Positions 25,649-35,100 of a stretch of 64,000 bases of DNA are shown piece by piece. Under the pieces are notes generated by a model, which was not told the origin of the DNA, made no database searches, and worked only from the letters and a program-made list of their open reading frames with translations. Source of the DNA: SYIM01 sp041182885. Lineage in GTDB: Bacteria; Pseudomonadota; Gammaproteobacteria; Burkholderiales; Burkholderiaceae_E. The DNA lies in the NCBI GenBank assembly GCA_049423065.1, contig JBMSQB010000008.1, forward strand, positions 1-64,000, read 5' to 3'. The stretch's first letter is position 1. Each line of letters starts with the position of its first letter. Both the position numbers and the translations under genes were made by a program.

Positions 25649-26392
25649 TTGGATCTGTCTTCGTCTCCCTCGAATCCGCCCACACTCGCCTACCGCAGGG
25701 TCTTGCTCAAGCTCTCGGGAGAAGCGCTCATGGGCGATGACGCTTTTGGCATCAACCGGCTTACCATTGAACGGATGTGCGCCGAGGTGGCGGGCGTCTC
25801 CCGGCTGGGTGTCGAACTGGCGGTGGTGATCGGCGGCGGCAACATTTTTCGCGGGGTGGCGGGCGGCGCTGCTGGCATGGACCGCGCCACGGCCGACTAC
25901 ATGGGCATGCTGGCCACCGTCATGAATGCGCTTGCGCTGCAGGATGCGCTGCGCCAGCAAGGGGTGGTGTCGAGGGTTCAGTCGGCGCTCAAGATCGAAC
26001 AGGTGGTTGAGCCCTACATCCGCCCCAAGGCCTTGCGGTATCTGGAGGAAGGCAAGGTCGTGATCTTTGCGGCCGGCACCGGAAACCCGTTCTTCACCAC
26101 CGACACCGCGGCTGCACTCAGGGGCGCTGAAATGGGCGCCGAAATTGTGCTGAAGGCGACCAAGGTCGACGGCGTCTACACCGCCGACCCCATGCTCGAC
26201 CCCACCGCCACGCGTTACCAGCGCATCAGCTTCGACGAAGCCATCAGCCGCAACCTCAAGGTGATGGATGCCACCGCCTTTGCGCTCTGTCGCGACCAGC
26301 GTCTCCCGCTGAAGGTCTTTTCAATTTTCAAGGAAGGCGCCCTTCGCCGGATCGTGACCGGTGAAGACGAGGGGACGCTGGTCTACGCCTGA
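25649..26392 (+). CDS. pyrH: Uridylate kinase (UMP kinase)
   Basis: Phosphorylates UMP to UDP; hexameric, amino-acid-kinase fold, 247 residues. Visible are YRRVLLKLSGEALMG, VIGGGNIFRG, the DYMGMLATVMNALAL segment and the C-terminal FSIFKEGALRRIVTGEDEGT. No ATG or GTG exists in the right frame before the conserved core, so the gene appears to use the TTG at 25649, preceded by GAGG with about seven bases spacing. Its position between tsf and frr is universal in proteobacteria. Confidence 0.97.
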   Translation: MDLSSSPSNPPTLAYRRVLLKLSGEALMGDDAFGINRLTIERMCAEVAGVSRLGVELAVVIGGGNIFRGVAGGAAGMDRATADYMGMLATVMNALALQDALRQQGVVSRVQSALKIEQVVEPYIRPKALRYLEEGKVVIFAAGTGNPFFTTDTAAALRGAEMGAEIVLKATKVDGVYTADPMLDPTATRYQRISFDEAISRNLKVMDATAFALCRDQRLPLKVFSIFKEGALRRIVTGEDEGTLVYA

Positions 26393-26411
26393 CACGCTTC
26401 AGAGGAATCCG

Positions 26412-26972
26412 ATGAGTCTGTCCAACGTGAAAAGCTCGACCGAGCAAAAGATGAACAAGTCGCTCGAGTCGTTGAAGGTTGCGCTCTCCAAGATCCGGAC
26501 GGGCAGGGCCCATGCAGGCCTGCTCGATCACGTTCAGGTCGACTATTACGGCAGCCTCGTGCCGATCAACCAGGTTGCCAACGTGACCGTCATGGATGCC
26601 AGAACGCTGAGCGTTCAGGCCTGGGAAAAGAAGATGGTGCTTGTCATCGACAAGGCCATTCGTGAGGCCGATCTCGGACTGAATCCTGTCACGGTGGGTG
26701 AGCTCATCCGGGTGCCCATGCCTCCGTTGTCGGAGGAGCGGCGCAAGGAGCTGGCGAAGGTTGCGCGCGGGGAGGGCGAGCAGGCGAAGGTCGCGGTACG
26801 GAACCTTCGCCGCGATGGAAACGAGCAACTGAAGAAGCTCCTGAAGGACAAAGCCATTTCCGAGGATGATGACCGGCGCGGTCAGGATGAAGTGCAAAAG
26901 CTGACCGATCGTCACATCGCGGAGATCGACAAGCTGATCGCCGCGAAAGAGCAGGAAATCCTCACCGTCTGA
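26412..26972 (+). CDS. frr: Ribosome recycling factor
   Basis: Splits post-termination ribosomes together with EF-G, 186 residues (family about 185). Core blocks RTGRAHAGLLDHVQVDYYGS, PINQVANVTV, NPVTVGELIRVPMPPLSEERRKEL and the C-terminal helix ending AKEQEILTV are all present. The open frame runs back to 26361, but AGAGGA precedes the ATG at 26412 and the conserved N-terminus begins there. Follows pyrH by 19 bases. Confidence 0.98.
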   Translation: MSLSNVKSSTEQKMNKSLESLKVALSKIRTGRAHAGLLDHVQVDYYGSLVPINQVANVTVMDARTLSVQAWEKKMVLVIDKAIREADLGLNPVTVGELIRVPMPPLSEERRKELAKVARGEGEQAKVAVRNLRRDGNEQLKKLLKDKAISEDDDRRGQDEVQKLTDRHIAEIDKLIAAKEQEILTV

Positions 26973-26987
26973 TCAGGCGTCTGTCGC

Positions 26988-27761
26988 GTGAAGCCGATTT
27001 TTCCAAGCTCAACTGTCAGTGTTCCGACAAGCGGTGCGGTGCCGCGCCATGTCGCCATCATCATGGACGGCAATGGCAGGTGGGCCACCAGCAGACGGCT
27101 GCCGAGGGTGGCAGGGCACGCGCGCGGTGTCGAAGCGGTTCGGACCATCCTGGAGGCCTGCGCCAAGGCGGGCGTGGAATTTCTTACCCTGTTTGCGTTC
27201 AGCTCTGAAAACTGGCGCCGCCCGGTCGAGGAGGTGTCGGTCCTTATGCGGCTGTTCATTTCCGCCCTGGAGCGCGAGGTCGATCAGCTCCATGCCAATG
27301 GAATCCGCCTTCGGGTGGTGGGCGAACTTGATGCATTCGAGCCGCGTCTGCGCACGTTGATTCGGCAGTCGGAGGCCCGCACGGCAGGCAACCAGCGGAT
27401 GACGCTCACCATTGCCGCGAACTATGGCGGGCGCTGGGACATTCTCCAGGCGACACGCGCGGCGCTGGCGGATCACCCCCAGCTCGCGAGCCATCCCGAG
27501 CAACTGGACGAGGCGCTCCTGTCCCCCTATCTGGCCATGTCTTATGCGCCGGAGCCCGATCTGTTCATCCGTACCGGCGGCGAGCAGCGGGTGAGCAATT
27601 TCCTCTTGTGGCAGCTGGCCTACACCGAGTTGTATTTCACCGACCGTTACTGGCCTGATTTCGACGCTGCAGCCCTCGAGGAGGCCTTCGAGTGGTACCG
27701 ACAGCGCGAGCGCCGCTTTGGCCAGACCAGTGGCCAGGTGGCGGCGCAGTCTGCCGGATGA
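26988..27761 (+). CDS. uppS: Di-trans,poly-cis-undecaprenyl-diphosphate synthase
   Basis: cis-Prenyltransferase that makes the C55 carrier lipid for peptidoglycan and lipopolysaccharide, 257 residues. The catalytic Asp27 lies in HVAIIMDGNGRWA, followed by FAFSSENWRRP, the LTIAANYGGRWDI strand and the pyrophosphate-binding IRTGGEQRVSNFLLWQLAYTE. The start is a GTG at 26988, 15 bases after the frr stop. Followed closely by cdsA. Confidence 0.96.
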   Translation: MKPIFPSSTVSVPTSGAVPRHVAIIMDGNGRWATSRRLPRVAGHARGVEAVRTILEACAKAGVEFLTLFAFSSENWRRPVEEVSVLMRLFISALEREVDQLHANGIRLRVVGELDAFEPRLRTLIRQSEARTAGNQRMTLTIAANYGGRWDILQATRAALADHPQLASHPEQLDEALLSPYLAMSYAPEPDLFIRTGGEQRVSNFLLWQLAYTELYFTDRYWPDFDAAALEEAFEWYRQRERRFGQTSGQVAAQSAG

Positions 27762-27765
27762 ATGC

Positions 27766-28587
27766 ATGCTGATCCCCCGGATTCTGACCGCAGTGGTGTT
27801 GCTGGCGGTTCTGATTCCGGTTGTGACGGTGGGGCCGGTCTGGCTCTGGGGGCTCGCATCACTCCTGTTGCTTCTCGTCGCTTATGCGGAATGGAGCCGG
27901 CTGGTATCGGGCGCGCTTCCGGGCCTGTCGCAAGTCATCGCCATTTCGGTCTCGGGTCTGGCGATTGTCGCCATCCTGCCGTCGGGCAGGATTCCCCAGC
28001 CGCTGCTGATCGCAGCATGCTTTCCCGCGGCGCTCTTCTGGTTCCTTGAAGCGCCCAGGCGTCTGAGCGCACACCGGGCGGGTGCCGGACGATGTGTGCT
28101 GGCGCTCTGGTTGCTTGGCGCGTGCTGGCTCGCGCTCTACGACCTGCGCGCCGCCGGACCAGCAGTGCTGGTGACCGCGATGGCGGTTGTGTGGGTCGCC
28201 GACATTGCTGCGTATTTTGCTGGCCGGGCGTTTGGCCGTCGCAAGCTCGCGCCATCCATCAGCCCGGGCAAATCCTGGGAAGGTGCGATCGCGGGCATGC
28301 TGGCTGTCGCGATCCTGGGCATGGTGTCAGCGCAGTTTGCGCTGCTCTCGGGCGCACTGCCGGCCGTGCTGCTCGGACACTTCGGCGTTCCGGCCGCCGC
28401 GCTGATCCTCGCGCTGCTTGCGGGTCTCTCGGTCGTGGGTGATCTTTTCGAGTCGTTGCTCAAGCGCGAGGCGGGCGTCAAGGACAGCGGCAAGCTGTTG
28501 CCCGGGCACGGCGGAGCGCTCGATCGGATTGATGCACTGATCCCCACGATGCCGGTCGTGGCTCTGCTCCACCAACTGCTGCGATAA
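27766..28587 (+). CDS. cdsA: Phosphatidate cytidylyltransferase
   Basis: Polytopic inner-membrane enzyme making CDP-diacylglycerol, 273 residues with about 7-8 hydrophobic segments. The C-terminal family signature is intact: SLLKREAGVKDSGKLLPGHGG, then ALDRIDALI, with the preceding GRRKLAPSISPGKSWEG loop. The ATG at 27766 lies 4 bases after the uppS stop and begins the MLIPRILTAVVL family N-terminus; the longer frame to 27718 would lie inside uppS. Followed by dxr after 4 bases. Confidence 0.95.
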   Translation: MLIPRILTAVVLLAVLIPVVTVGPVWLWGLASLLLLLVAYAEWSRLVSGALPGLSQVIAISVSGLAIVAILPSGRIPQPLLIAACFPAALFWFLEAPRRLSAHRAGAGRCVLALWLLGACWLALYDLRAAGPAVLVTAMAVVWVADIAAYFAGRAFGRRKLAPSISPGKSWEGAIAGMLAVAILGMVSAQFALLSGALPAVLLGHFGVPAAALILALLAGLSVVGDLFESLLKREAGVKDSGKLLPGHGGALDRIDALIPTMPVVALLHQLLR

Positions 28588-28591
28588 TCCA

Positions 28592-29767
28592 GTGATGAAG
28601 GCAATCACAGTGCTGGGGGCCACGGGCTCCATCGGATTGAGCACGCTCGATGTCGTAGCCCGGCATCCCGACCGGTTCCGTCTGTACGCGCTCTCCGCCC
28701 ATAGCCGGATCGATGCGCTGCTTGATCTTGCGCTCAAGCACCGACCGCAGTGCGTCGCGGTGTCCGATGCGGCCGCAGCCGAGCGCCTGCGCGTGCAGTT
28801 TGCCAGGCACGGCGCGGCAATCGAAGTCCACAGCGGCGCAGGGGCGCTGGAGGCTATTGCTTCGGCGCCTGAAGTTGACCTGGTGATGGCCGCGATCGTT
28901 GGGGCCGCTGGTCTGCCGTCTGCAATCGCGGCAGCGCGTGCCGGCAAGTGCATCCTGCTCGCGAACAAGGAAGCGCTGGTCATGGCTGGCGATGTGTTCC
29001 TGCGTGCGTGTCGCGCGGGTGGTGCGTCGGTCTTGCCCATCGACAGTGAACACAACGCGGTGTTTCAGTGTTTGCCTGCCGCGGGGGACCGGGGCGGGAT
29101 CAGACGAATACTGCTGACCGCCTCTGGGGGGCCCTTTCGTCAGGCGAGTCTCGAGGCCATCGAGTCTGCCACGCCAGCCCAGGCGGTCGCGCATCCGCGC
29201 TGGAGCATGGGGCGGAAAATCTCGGTGGACTCCGCGACCATGATGAACAAGGGGCTGGAGCTTATCGAGGCACACTATCTGTTCGATGTGGCGTCCTCAT
29301 CCATCGAGGTCGTGGTCCATCCCCAAAGCATCGTTCACTCAATGGTCGAATATGTCGACGGTTCGGTACTCGCGCAGCTCGGCAACCCCGACATGCGAAC
29401 GCCGATTGCGCACGCGCTCGGCTACCCGGATCGCATCGAAAGTGGTGTCACACCGCTTGATCTCGCCGCAGCTGGCAAGCTCGAGTTCGAGCCGCCCGAT
29501 CCGGTTCGCTTTCCTTGCCTGCGCCTCGCCCGCCAGGCGCTTGAGGCGGCAGGCGGCGCGCCGTGCGTCCTGAATGCGGCCAATGAAATCTCGGTCGAGG
29601 CCTTTCTGGATGGTCGGATCCGGTTTGGCGATATTGCGCGAATCAACGAAGCGGTCCTTGAACGGCTCGGCGGCGAGCGCGCCGCCAATGATGTCAGCGC
29701 GGTGATCGACCTCGACGGCAGGGCGCGCCTGGCGGCGCGGCAGGTGATGGAGCGACGTGCCTCATGA
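28592..29767 (+). CDS. dxr: 1-Deoxy-D-xylulose 5-phosphate reductoisomerase
   Basis: Second step of the MEP isoprenoid pathway, 391 residues. NADPH-binding VLGATGSIGLSTLDV opens the protein. Later blocks are LANKEALVMAG, the metal and substrate motif IDSEHNAVFQ, and SATMMNKGLELIEA with HPQSIVHSMVEY. GTG 28592 and ATG 28595 are both possible starts, one residue apart. The stop overlaps rseP by ATGA. Supplies isopentenyl units to the uppS product a few genes upstream. Confidence 0.97.
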   Translation: MMKAITVLGATGSIGLSTLDVVARHPDRFRLYALSAHSRIDALLDLALKHRPQCVAVSDAAAAERLRVQFARHGAAIEVHSGAGALEAIASAPEVDLVMAAIVGAAGLPSAIAAARAGKCILLANKEALVMAGDVFLRACRAGGASVLPIDSEHNAVFQCLPAAGDRGGIRRILLTASGGPFRQASLEAIESATPAQAVAHPRWSMGRKISVDSATMMNKGLELIEAHYLFDVASSSIEVVVHPQSIVHSMVEYVDGSVLAQLGNPDMRTPIAHALGYPDRIESGVTPLDLAAAGKLEFEPPDPVRFPCLRLARQALEAAGGAPCVLNAANEISVEAFLDGRIRFGDIARINEAVLERLGGERAANDVSAVIDLDGRARLAARQVMERRAS

Positions 29768-31128
29768 CATTCGTTCAAACCGTGCTCGCGTTTCTGCTCG
29801 CCCTTACGTTGCTCATTTTCGTGCATGAGCTGGGTCATTTCCTGGCCGCCCGCTGGTGCGGCGTCAAGGTCCTCAGGTTTTCAATTGGTTTCGGGCCGGC
29901 GATCTGGTCGCGCGCCTTTGGTCCCGATCGAACCGAGTGGGTGATTGCCGCCATTCCGCTTGGCGGCTATGTGCAGATGCTCGATGAGCGTGACCGGGAG
30001 GCTTCTCAGCCGATCGCACGTGCAGACCTTCCGCGGGCATTCTCGCAGCGTCCGCTTCATCAGCGGGCATTCATCGTGGTGGCCGGGCCGCTCGCCAATT
30101 TTCTGCTCGCGGTGGTTCTCTACGCTGCGCTTGCCTGGGGGGGCACCGAGCAGCCTGTTCCGGTTCTTGACACGCCGCCTGCCGCGAGCGCAGCCGCCGA
30201 CGCGGGTCTGGTTGCGGGTGACCGGATCGTTTCGGTGAACGGTGCGCCGCTGCAATCCTGGAATCAACTGCGGCTCAAGATCATCGATGCGTCACTGGGC
30301 GGGACCCCGGTCTCGCTTACTGTCGATCGCGGGGGGCAGCTGCGCCAGCAAACCCTGGGAACGCGCGGGGCCATGTCGTCCGAGGTCCCGGACCGTGACC
30401 CGCTTCAGGTACTCGGTCTCGCACTGGCACCCGGAGAGGTCTTGATCGGCAGCCTGATCGCCGGCGAACCAGCCATCGAGGCAGGGCTTCGGCCGGGCGA
30501 CCGCGTGCTCACCGTAAACGGCGAGCCGGTCCGGCGGGCGCGTGATCTGATTGAACAGGTGCGTGAGAGCGCGGGTCGAGCCCTGGTCATCGTGGTTCAG
30601 CGTGGAGCCGACGAGATCACTGTGCGTGTTGTTCCCGCGGCACAAAGCGCAGCCAGTCCCGACTCGCGGCCACGCGGGCGAATCGGGGCGATGCTCCAGG
30701 ACCGGGTCAAAACCGAGGTGGTTCAGGCTGACCCGCTCGACTCGGTCGTTCAGGGCGTGGCGCGCACCTGGGAAATGAGCGCATTTTCGTTACGAATGCT
30801 GGGCCGCATGCTTACCGGCGACCTGTCCGTTCGAAATCTGAGCGGTCCTGTCACCATCGCTGACATGGCGGGCCAGACTGCCCGCAGCGGTTTACAGTCC
30901 TATCTCGGGTTCATCGCGCTGATCAGCGTAAGCCTGGGGGTTCTGAATCTGCTTCCCATCCCGGTACTAGACGGGGGGCATTTGGTATATTACGCGGTTG
31001 AGGCGATCAGACGCCGTCCACTGTCCGATCAGGTGATGGCGATTACTCAAAAGGCCGGACTGCTTCTGGTGGTGTTCATGATGGCACTTGCACTCTTTAA
31101 CGACTTCACCCGGCTGATCGGGCCCTGA
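29764..31128 (+). CDS. rseP: Site-2 zinc metalloprotease RseP
   Basis: Intramembrane protease that cleaves anti-sigma factor RseA in the envelope stress response, 454 residues. The catalytic HELGH (21-25) lies in the first membrane helix. Two tandem periplasmic PDZ domains follow (about 125-195 with AGLVAGDRIVSVNG, and about 215-290 with AGLRPGDRVLTVNG). The second metal-binding LDGGH (about 403-407) lies in the C-terminal membrane part. Start overlaps dxr (ATGA), and bamA starts 3 bases after the stop, the normal order. Confidence 0.96.
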   Translation: MTFVQTVLAFLLALTLLIFVHELGHFLAARWCGVKVLRFSIGFGPAIWSRAFGPDRTEWVIAAIPLGGYVQMLDERDREASQPIARADLPRAFSQRPLHQRAFIVVAGPLANFLLAVVLYAALAWGGTEQPVPVLDTPPAASAAADAGLVAGDRIVSVNGAPLQSWNQLRLKIIDASLGGTPVSLTVDRGGQLRQQTLGTRGAMSSEVPDRDPLQVLGLALAPGEVLIGSLIAGEPAIEAGLRPGDRVLTVNGEPVRRARDLIEQVRESAGRALVIVVQRGADEITVRVVPAAQSAASPDSRPRGRIGAMLQDRVKTEVVQADPLDSVVQGVARTWEMSAFSLRMLGRMLTGDLSVRNLSGPVTIADMAGQTARSGLQSYLGFIALISVSLGVLNLLPIPVLDGGHLVYYAVEAIRRRPLSDQVMAITQKAGLLLVVFMMALALFNDFTRLIGP

Positions 31129-31131
31129 GGC

Positions 31132-33468
31132 ATGCGAAGCGTCGTTTCCCGTATTCGTGCGAACCGTCTAGCATCCGCTTCCCTTTGTCTTTTGCTGGCA
31201 GCCGCCGGGTTTCCAGGCGCAGCGCGGGCGTTCGACCCCTTTGTGGTGCGCGACATCAGAATCGAGGGCATCCAGCGGATCGAGCCGGGTACCGTGTTCG
31301 GTTATCTGCCGGTCAAGGTAGGCGAACGAATCACGCCCGATTCTGCGACGGCGGCAATTCAGGCGCTTTTTGCGAGCGGTTTCTTTCGCGACGTCAAGCT
31401 GCAGGCTGACGGTGATGTGCTGGTGGTTGTGCTCGAGGAGCGGCCAGCGATCGGCTCAATCGAAATTACCGGCGTCAAGGAATTCGATGCCGACACCTTG
31501 AAGCGTTCGCTCCGCGATATCGGACTCGCAGAGTCGCGAATTTTCGATCGAAGCCTTCTCGAGCGCGCCGAGCAGGAGCTGAAGCGCCAGTATCTGTCCC
31601 GCGGCAAGTACGCTGCGCGCGTCACGTCCACAGTCACGCCGCTCGAGCGCAATCGGGTGGGGGTTGCCATGACCGTCGAAGAAGGCGCCTCGGCGTCCAT
31701 TTCGGCCATCCGGTTTGTGGGCAACAAGGCCTTCACAGAGAAGGCATTGCTCGACGAAATGAAGCTGTCGACGCCGACCTGGCTAAGCTGGTATACCAAG
31801 GCTGACCGCTATTCGCGCGAAAAACTGGCGGGCGATCTGGAAACCTTGCGGTCTTTTTATCTGGACCGGGGTTTCCTCGAATTCAATATTCGTTCAACCC
31901 AGGTTTCCATCAGCCCTGACCGCGAATCCATCGAACTGGTCGTCGTACTGGACGAGGGTGAGCAGTTCCGCGTCAAGGACATCACCTTCGCCGGTGAACT
32001 GCTCGGGCGAGGCGACGAATTCCGCGCCATGATGCGGCTCGCGCCGGGTGAGGTGTTCTCCGGCACCCGGCTGAACGACTCCACCAAGAGCGTGACCGAG
32101 CGTCTGGGCTCGCTCGGCTATGCCTTCGCACGGGTCGACGCCGTGCCCCAGGCCGACCGCGACAACCGGCAGGTGAGCTTCACGGTCATGGTTGAGCCGG
32201 GTCGCAGGGCCTACGTTCGCAGAATCGATATTGGCGGCAATGCCCGCACCCGCGACGAAGTCGTGCGCCGGGAGCTTCGCCAGTTTGAAGACGCCTGGTA
32301 CGACGCCGACAAGATCAAGCTGTCGCGTGACCGCCTCAACCGACTCGGCTACTTTACCGACGTCAAGATTGAAACCGAACTGGTACCAGGCACGACCGAC
32401 CAGGTCGATCTTCGGGTCACGGTCGTTGAGCGCGCCACCGGCGCGATTTCGCTTGGAATCGGGTTTTCAACCACCGAGAAGGTCATTCTTGCCGCATCGC
32501 TCAGCCAGAACAATTTCCTGGGGACGGGCAAGATCGTTGGCATCGAGGTGAATTCAAGCCGGCTCGCCCGTCAGGTGGTGCTCAGTCACACCGACCCCTA
32601 TGTCACCGACGACGGCATCAGCCAGACGGTTGAACTCGCCTCGCGTTCATTCAATGCCTCGGCGCTGCTGCTGGGCGATTACAAGTTCGAAACGCTCTCC
32701 GCATCCACGCGCTTCGGCATTCCCTACACCGAAGTCGACCGGTTTTTCTTCGGTGTCGGCGCCGAGTCCACCTCGCTCTGGCTCGGTCCGCTTGCACCGC
32801 AGCGCTACACCAAGTGGGTCTCCGAATACGGTCTGTCGGCCTCCGCGTTTCTGGGCAACGTCGGCTGGGTGCGTGACACCCGAAACAGCGCGCTGGCGCC
32901 CACAACGGGTCGCCTCCAGCGTGTCAATTTCGAGGCTACCGTTCCGGCCGGCGATTTGCGTTTCTGGCGTACCAATGCGGTCCAGCAGCTTTACTGGCCG
33001 CTGTCCCGTGACTACACCATCGCACTGAATGGTGACGTTGCCTATGGCGCCGGTTTTGGCGGGCGCTCGTACCCGCTCTTCAAGAACTATTTCGCAGGCG
33101 GCATTGGCTCGGTTCGAGGCTTCTACCCAAGTTCACTGGGCCCGAAAGATATCGAGCCGCTGCAAACAGGGGGTACGCGCGAAGTGCCCATTGGTGGACA
33201 GCTCAAGGTGGTTGGAAGCGCAGAGTTTCTGTTCCCCCTTCCTGGTTCGGGCGCAGACCGCACCATCCGCACCTTTCTTTACACCGATGTCGGAAACGTG
33301 TTTGCCGACTCCAACATCGAGTTCTCCGAATTGCGCGCGGCCGCCGGCGTGGGCCTGAACTGGCTGTCGCCGATCGGTCCGATGAAGCTGAGCCTGGGTT
33401 GGCCGATTCGTTATGCACCGGCTGACCGCATGCAGCGCTTCCAGTTTCAGGTGGGCGCCGGTTTCTGA
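31132..33468 (+). CDS. bamA: Outer membrane protein assembly factor BamA
   Basis: Central beta-barrel of the BAM complex that inserts outer-membrane proteins, 778 residues. A signal peptide (about 1-33, LLLAAAGFPGAARA) precedes FDPFVVRDIRIEGIQRIE, the first of five POTRA domains (to about 430). The 16-strand barrel follows, with the lid-lock motif VRGF (about 660-663) and a C-terminal phenylalanine. Upstream rseP and downstream skp are the standard neighbours. Confidence 0.97.
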   Translation: MRSVVSRIRANRLASASLCLLLAAAGFPGAARAFDPFVVRDIRIEGIQRIEPGTVFGYLPVKVGERITPDSATAAIQALFASGFFRDVKLQADGDVLVVVLEERPAIGSIEITGVKEFDADTLKRSLRDIGLAESRIFDRSLLERAEQELKRQYLSRGKYAARVTSTVTPLERNRVGVAMTVEEGASASISAIRFVGNKAFTEKALLDEMKLSTPTWLSWYTKADRYSREKLAGDLETLRSFYLDRGFLEFNIRSTQVSISPDRESIELVVVLDEGEQFRVKDITFAGELLGRGDEFRAMMRLAPGEVFSGTRLNDSTKSVTERLGSLGYAFARVDAVPQADRDNRQVSFTVMVEPGRRAYVRRIDIGGNARTRDEVVRRELRQFEDAWYDADKIKLSRDRLNRLGYFTDVKIETELVPGTTDQVDLRVTVVERATGAISLGIGFSTTEKVILAASLSQNNFLGTGKIVGIEVNSSRLARQVVLSHTDPYVTDDGISQTVELASRSFNASALLLGDYKFETLSASTRFGIPYTEVDRFFFGVGAESTSLWLGPLAPQRYTKWVSEYGLSASAFLGNVGWVRDTRNSALAPTTGRLQRVNFEATVPAGDLRFWRTNAVQQLYWPLSRDYTIALNGDVAYGAGFGGRSYPLFKNYFAGGIGSVRGFYPSSLGPKDIEPLQTGGTREVPIGGQLKVVGSAEFLFPLPGSGADRTIRTFLYTDVGNVFADSNIEFSELRAAAGVGLNWLSPIGPMKLSLGWPIRYAPADRMQRFQFQVGAGF

Positions 33469-33499
33469 TCAGGTGCGATTTTCTGTGCGGGAGATTTGT

Positions 33500-34021
33500 A
33501 TGTCCGTGAGTCGACGTTTTGCGTGCTGGTCTGCAGCCGCAGCGCTTTTGCTTGGTGCAGGCGCAGCGCTCGCGCAGGTCACCCCCAAGATCGGGTTCGT
33601 CAACACCGAACGCATCTTGCGTGATGCAGCACCGGCCAAGGCAGCGCAGGCGAAGCTCGAGGCGGAATTCTCCAAGCGGGACCGGGAACTCCAGGAAGTT
33701 GGCACCCGTCTCAAGCAGCTTGCCGAGCGCCTTGATCGCGATGCCATGGTGATGTCCGAGGCCGAGCGCACGCGCCGGCAGCGTGAGGCGGCCGATCTCG
33801 ACAAAGACTTCCAGCGTCGGCAGCGCGAGTTCCGCGAAGACCTCAACCAGCGGCGAAACGAGGAGCTTTCGCAGGTGGTGGAACGCGCCAATCGTGTCAT
33901 CCGTCAGATCGCTGAACGGGAGAAATTCGACCTCATCCTTCAGGAGGCGGTCTACGCCAGTGGTCGCATCGACATCACCGACCTCGTCCTTCAGGCCCTC
34001 ACTGACCCGGCGGCGAAGTAA
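33500..34021 (+). CDS. skp: Skp/OmpH periplasmic chaperone
   Basis: Trimeric periplasmic holdase for outer-membrane proteins on the way to BamA, 173 residues. A signal peptide ends in AALAQ (cleavage about 25/26). The mature part opens with KIGFVNTERILRDAAPAKAAQ and continues as a long charged helical hairpin (the tentacle). It closes with the strand FDLILQEAVYASGRIDITD. ATG 33500 has GGGAG six bases upstream; the open frame to 33413 lies inside bamA and is excluded. Confidence 0.95.
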   Translation: MSVSRRFACWSAAAALLLGAGAALAQVTPKIGFVNTERILRDAAPAKAAQAKLEAEFSKRDRELQEVGTRLKQLAERLDRDAMVMSEAERTRRQREAADLDKDFQRRQREFREDLNQRRNEELSQVVERANRVIRQIAEREKFDLILQEAVYASGRIDITDLVLQALTDPAAK

Positions 34022-34050
34022 TCGGGCGCGTCCGAGCGCTGGAGAGCATC

Positions 34051-35100
34051 ATGCTCCGTCTGCCGGACGCTGTGCCCCTGTCCGAGCTTGTGCGGCTGCT
34101 TGCGGGGCGCCTGGTGCGCGGACCGGAAGGGCTTCGAATCGATCGCCTGGCCACGCTTGAATCGGCGGACGGCTCTTCCATTGCGTTTCTCTCCAGCCGT
34201 TCCTATCGGGACCGGGCGAGGGTGACGTCGGCTGGCGTTGTGGTGACCTCGCCAGAGATGGCAGACGCGGTGCCTGCCCACGCGGCGCTGGTCGAGGTTC
34301 CCAACCCCTATCGGGCCTACGGACTCATCGCGCGTCAGTTCGATGTCTGGATCAACCCTCGAAGCAAGCCGTCGGTTCATCCCACCGCGGTCATCGCTTC
34401 GTCGGCAACGCTCGGTCAGGGTGTTGCAGTCGGTCCGGGCGTGGTGGTGGGTGAACGGGCGCATGTGGGGGCCGGCGCCATCATTGGCGCTGGCTGCATC
34501 ATCGAAGACGATGCGGTGGTGGGTGTCGGGGCCGAGCTCCGCTCGCGGGTCACTCTCGGCCACCGGTGTGTGGTTGGTGATCGCAGCCTGATTCACGCCG
34601 GTACGGTGATCGGTTCGGATGGCTTCGGATTCGCCAGGTACCAGGGACAGTGGGAAAAAATTCCGCAGCTTGGCCGGGTTCAGATTGGTGCCGATGTGGA
34701 GATCGGCGCCAACTGCGCCATTGATCGCGGCGCACTGGACGACACGCTCATCGGCGATGGATGCAAACTCGACAATCTCATCCAGGTCGCACACAACGTG
34801 CAGATCGGCGAGCACACGGCGATTGCAGCGTGCGTGGGTATCGCGGGCAGCGCCCGAATTGGTCGTCGCTGCATGATCGGCGGCGCGGCGGGTATTCTGG
34901 GTCACCTCGACATCTGCGATGACGTGACCATTTCTGCCATGAGTCTGGTGTCGTCCTCGATCACCAAACCAGGCTTCTACTCCGGGATTTTCCCGCTTAT
35001 GGACAATGCCGATTGGGAGCGTGCTGCGGTGGTGGTACGCAAGCTCCCCGAGCTTCGAGCCAGGCTTCGCCGCATCGAGTCGCACCTCAAGGAAAATTGA
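34051..35100 (+). CDS. lpxD: UDP-3-O-(3-hydroxyacyl)glucosamine N-acyltransferase
   Basis: Third step of lipid A synthesis, 349 residues. An N-terminal uridine-binding domain (to about 100) is followed by a left-handed beta-helix of hexapeptide repeats (VHPTAVIASSATLGQGVAVGPG and onward). Catalytic-histidine segments are GSDGFGFARYQGQWEKIPQLG and IQVAHNVQIGEHT. The C-terminal helix ends SHLKEN. GGAGAG precedes the start. The stop overlaps fabZ by one base (TGATG). Confidence 0.96.
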   Translation: MLRLPDAVPLSELVRLLAGRLVRGPEGLRIDRLATLESADGSSIAFLSSRSYRDRARVTSAGVVVTSPEMADAVPAHAALVEVPNPYRAYGLIARQFDVWINPRSKPSVHPTAVIASSATLGQGVAVGPGVVVGERAHVGAGAIIGAGCIIEDDAVVGVGAELRSRVTLGHRCVVGDRSLIHAGTVIGSDGFGFARYQGQWEKIPQLGRVQIGADVEIGANCAIDRGALDDTLIGDGCKLDNLIQVAHNVQIGEHTAIAACVGIAGSARIGRRCMIGGAAGILGHLDICDDVTISAMSLVSSSITKPGFYSGIFPLMDNADWERAAVVVRKLPELRARLRRIESHLKEN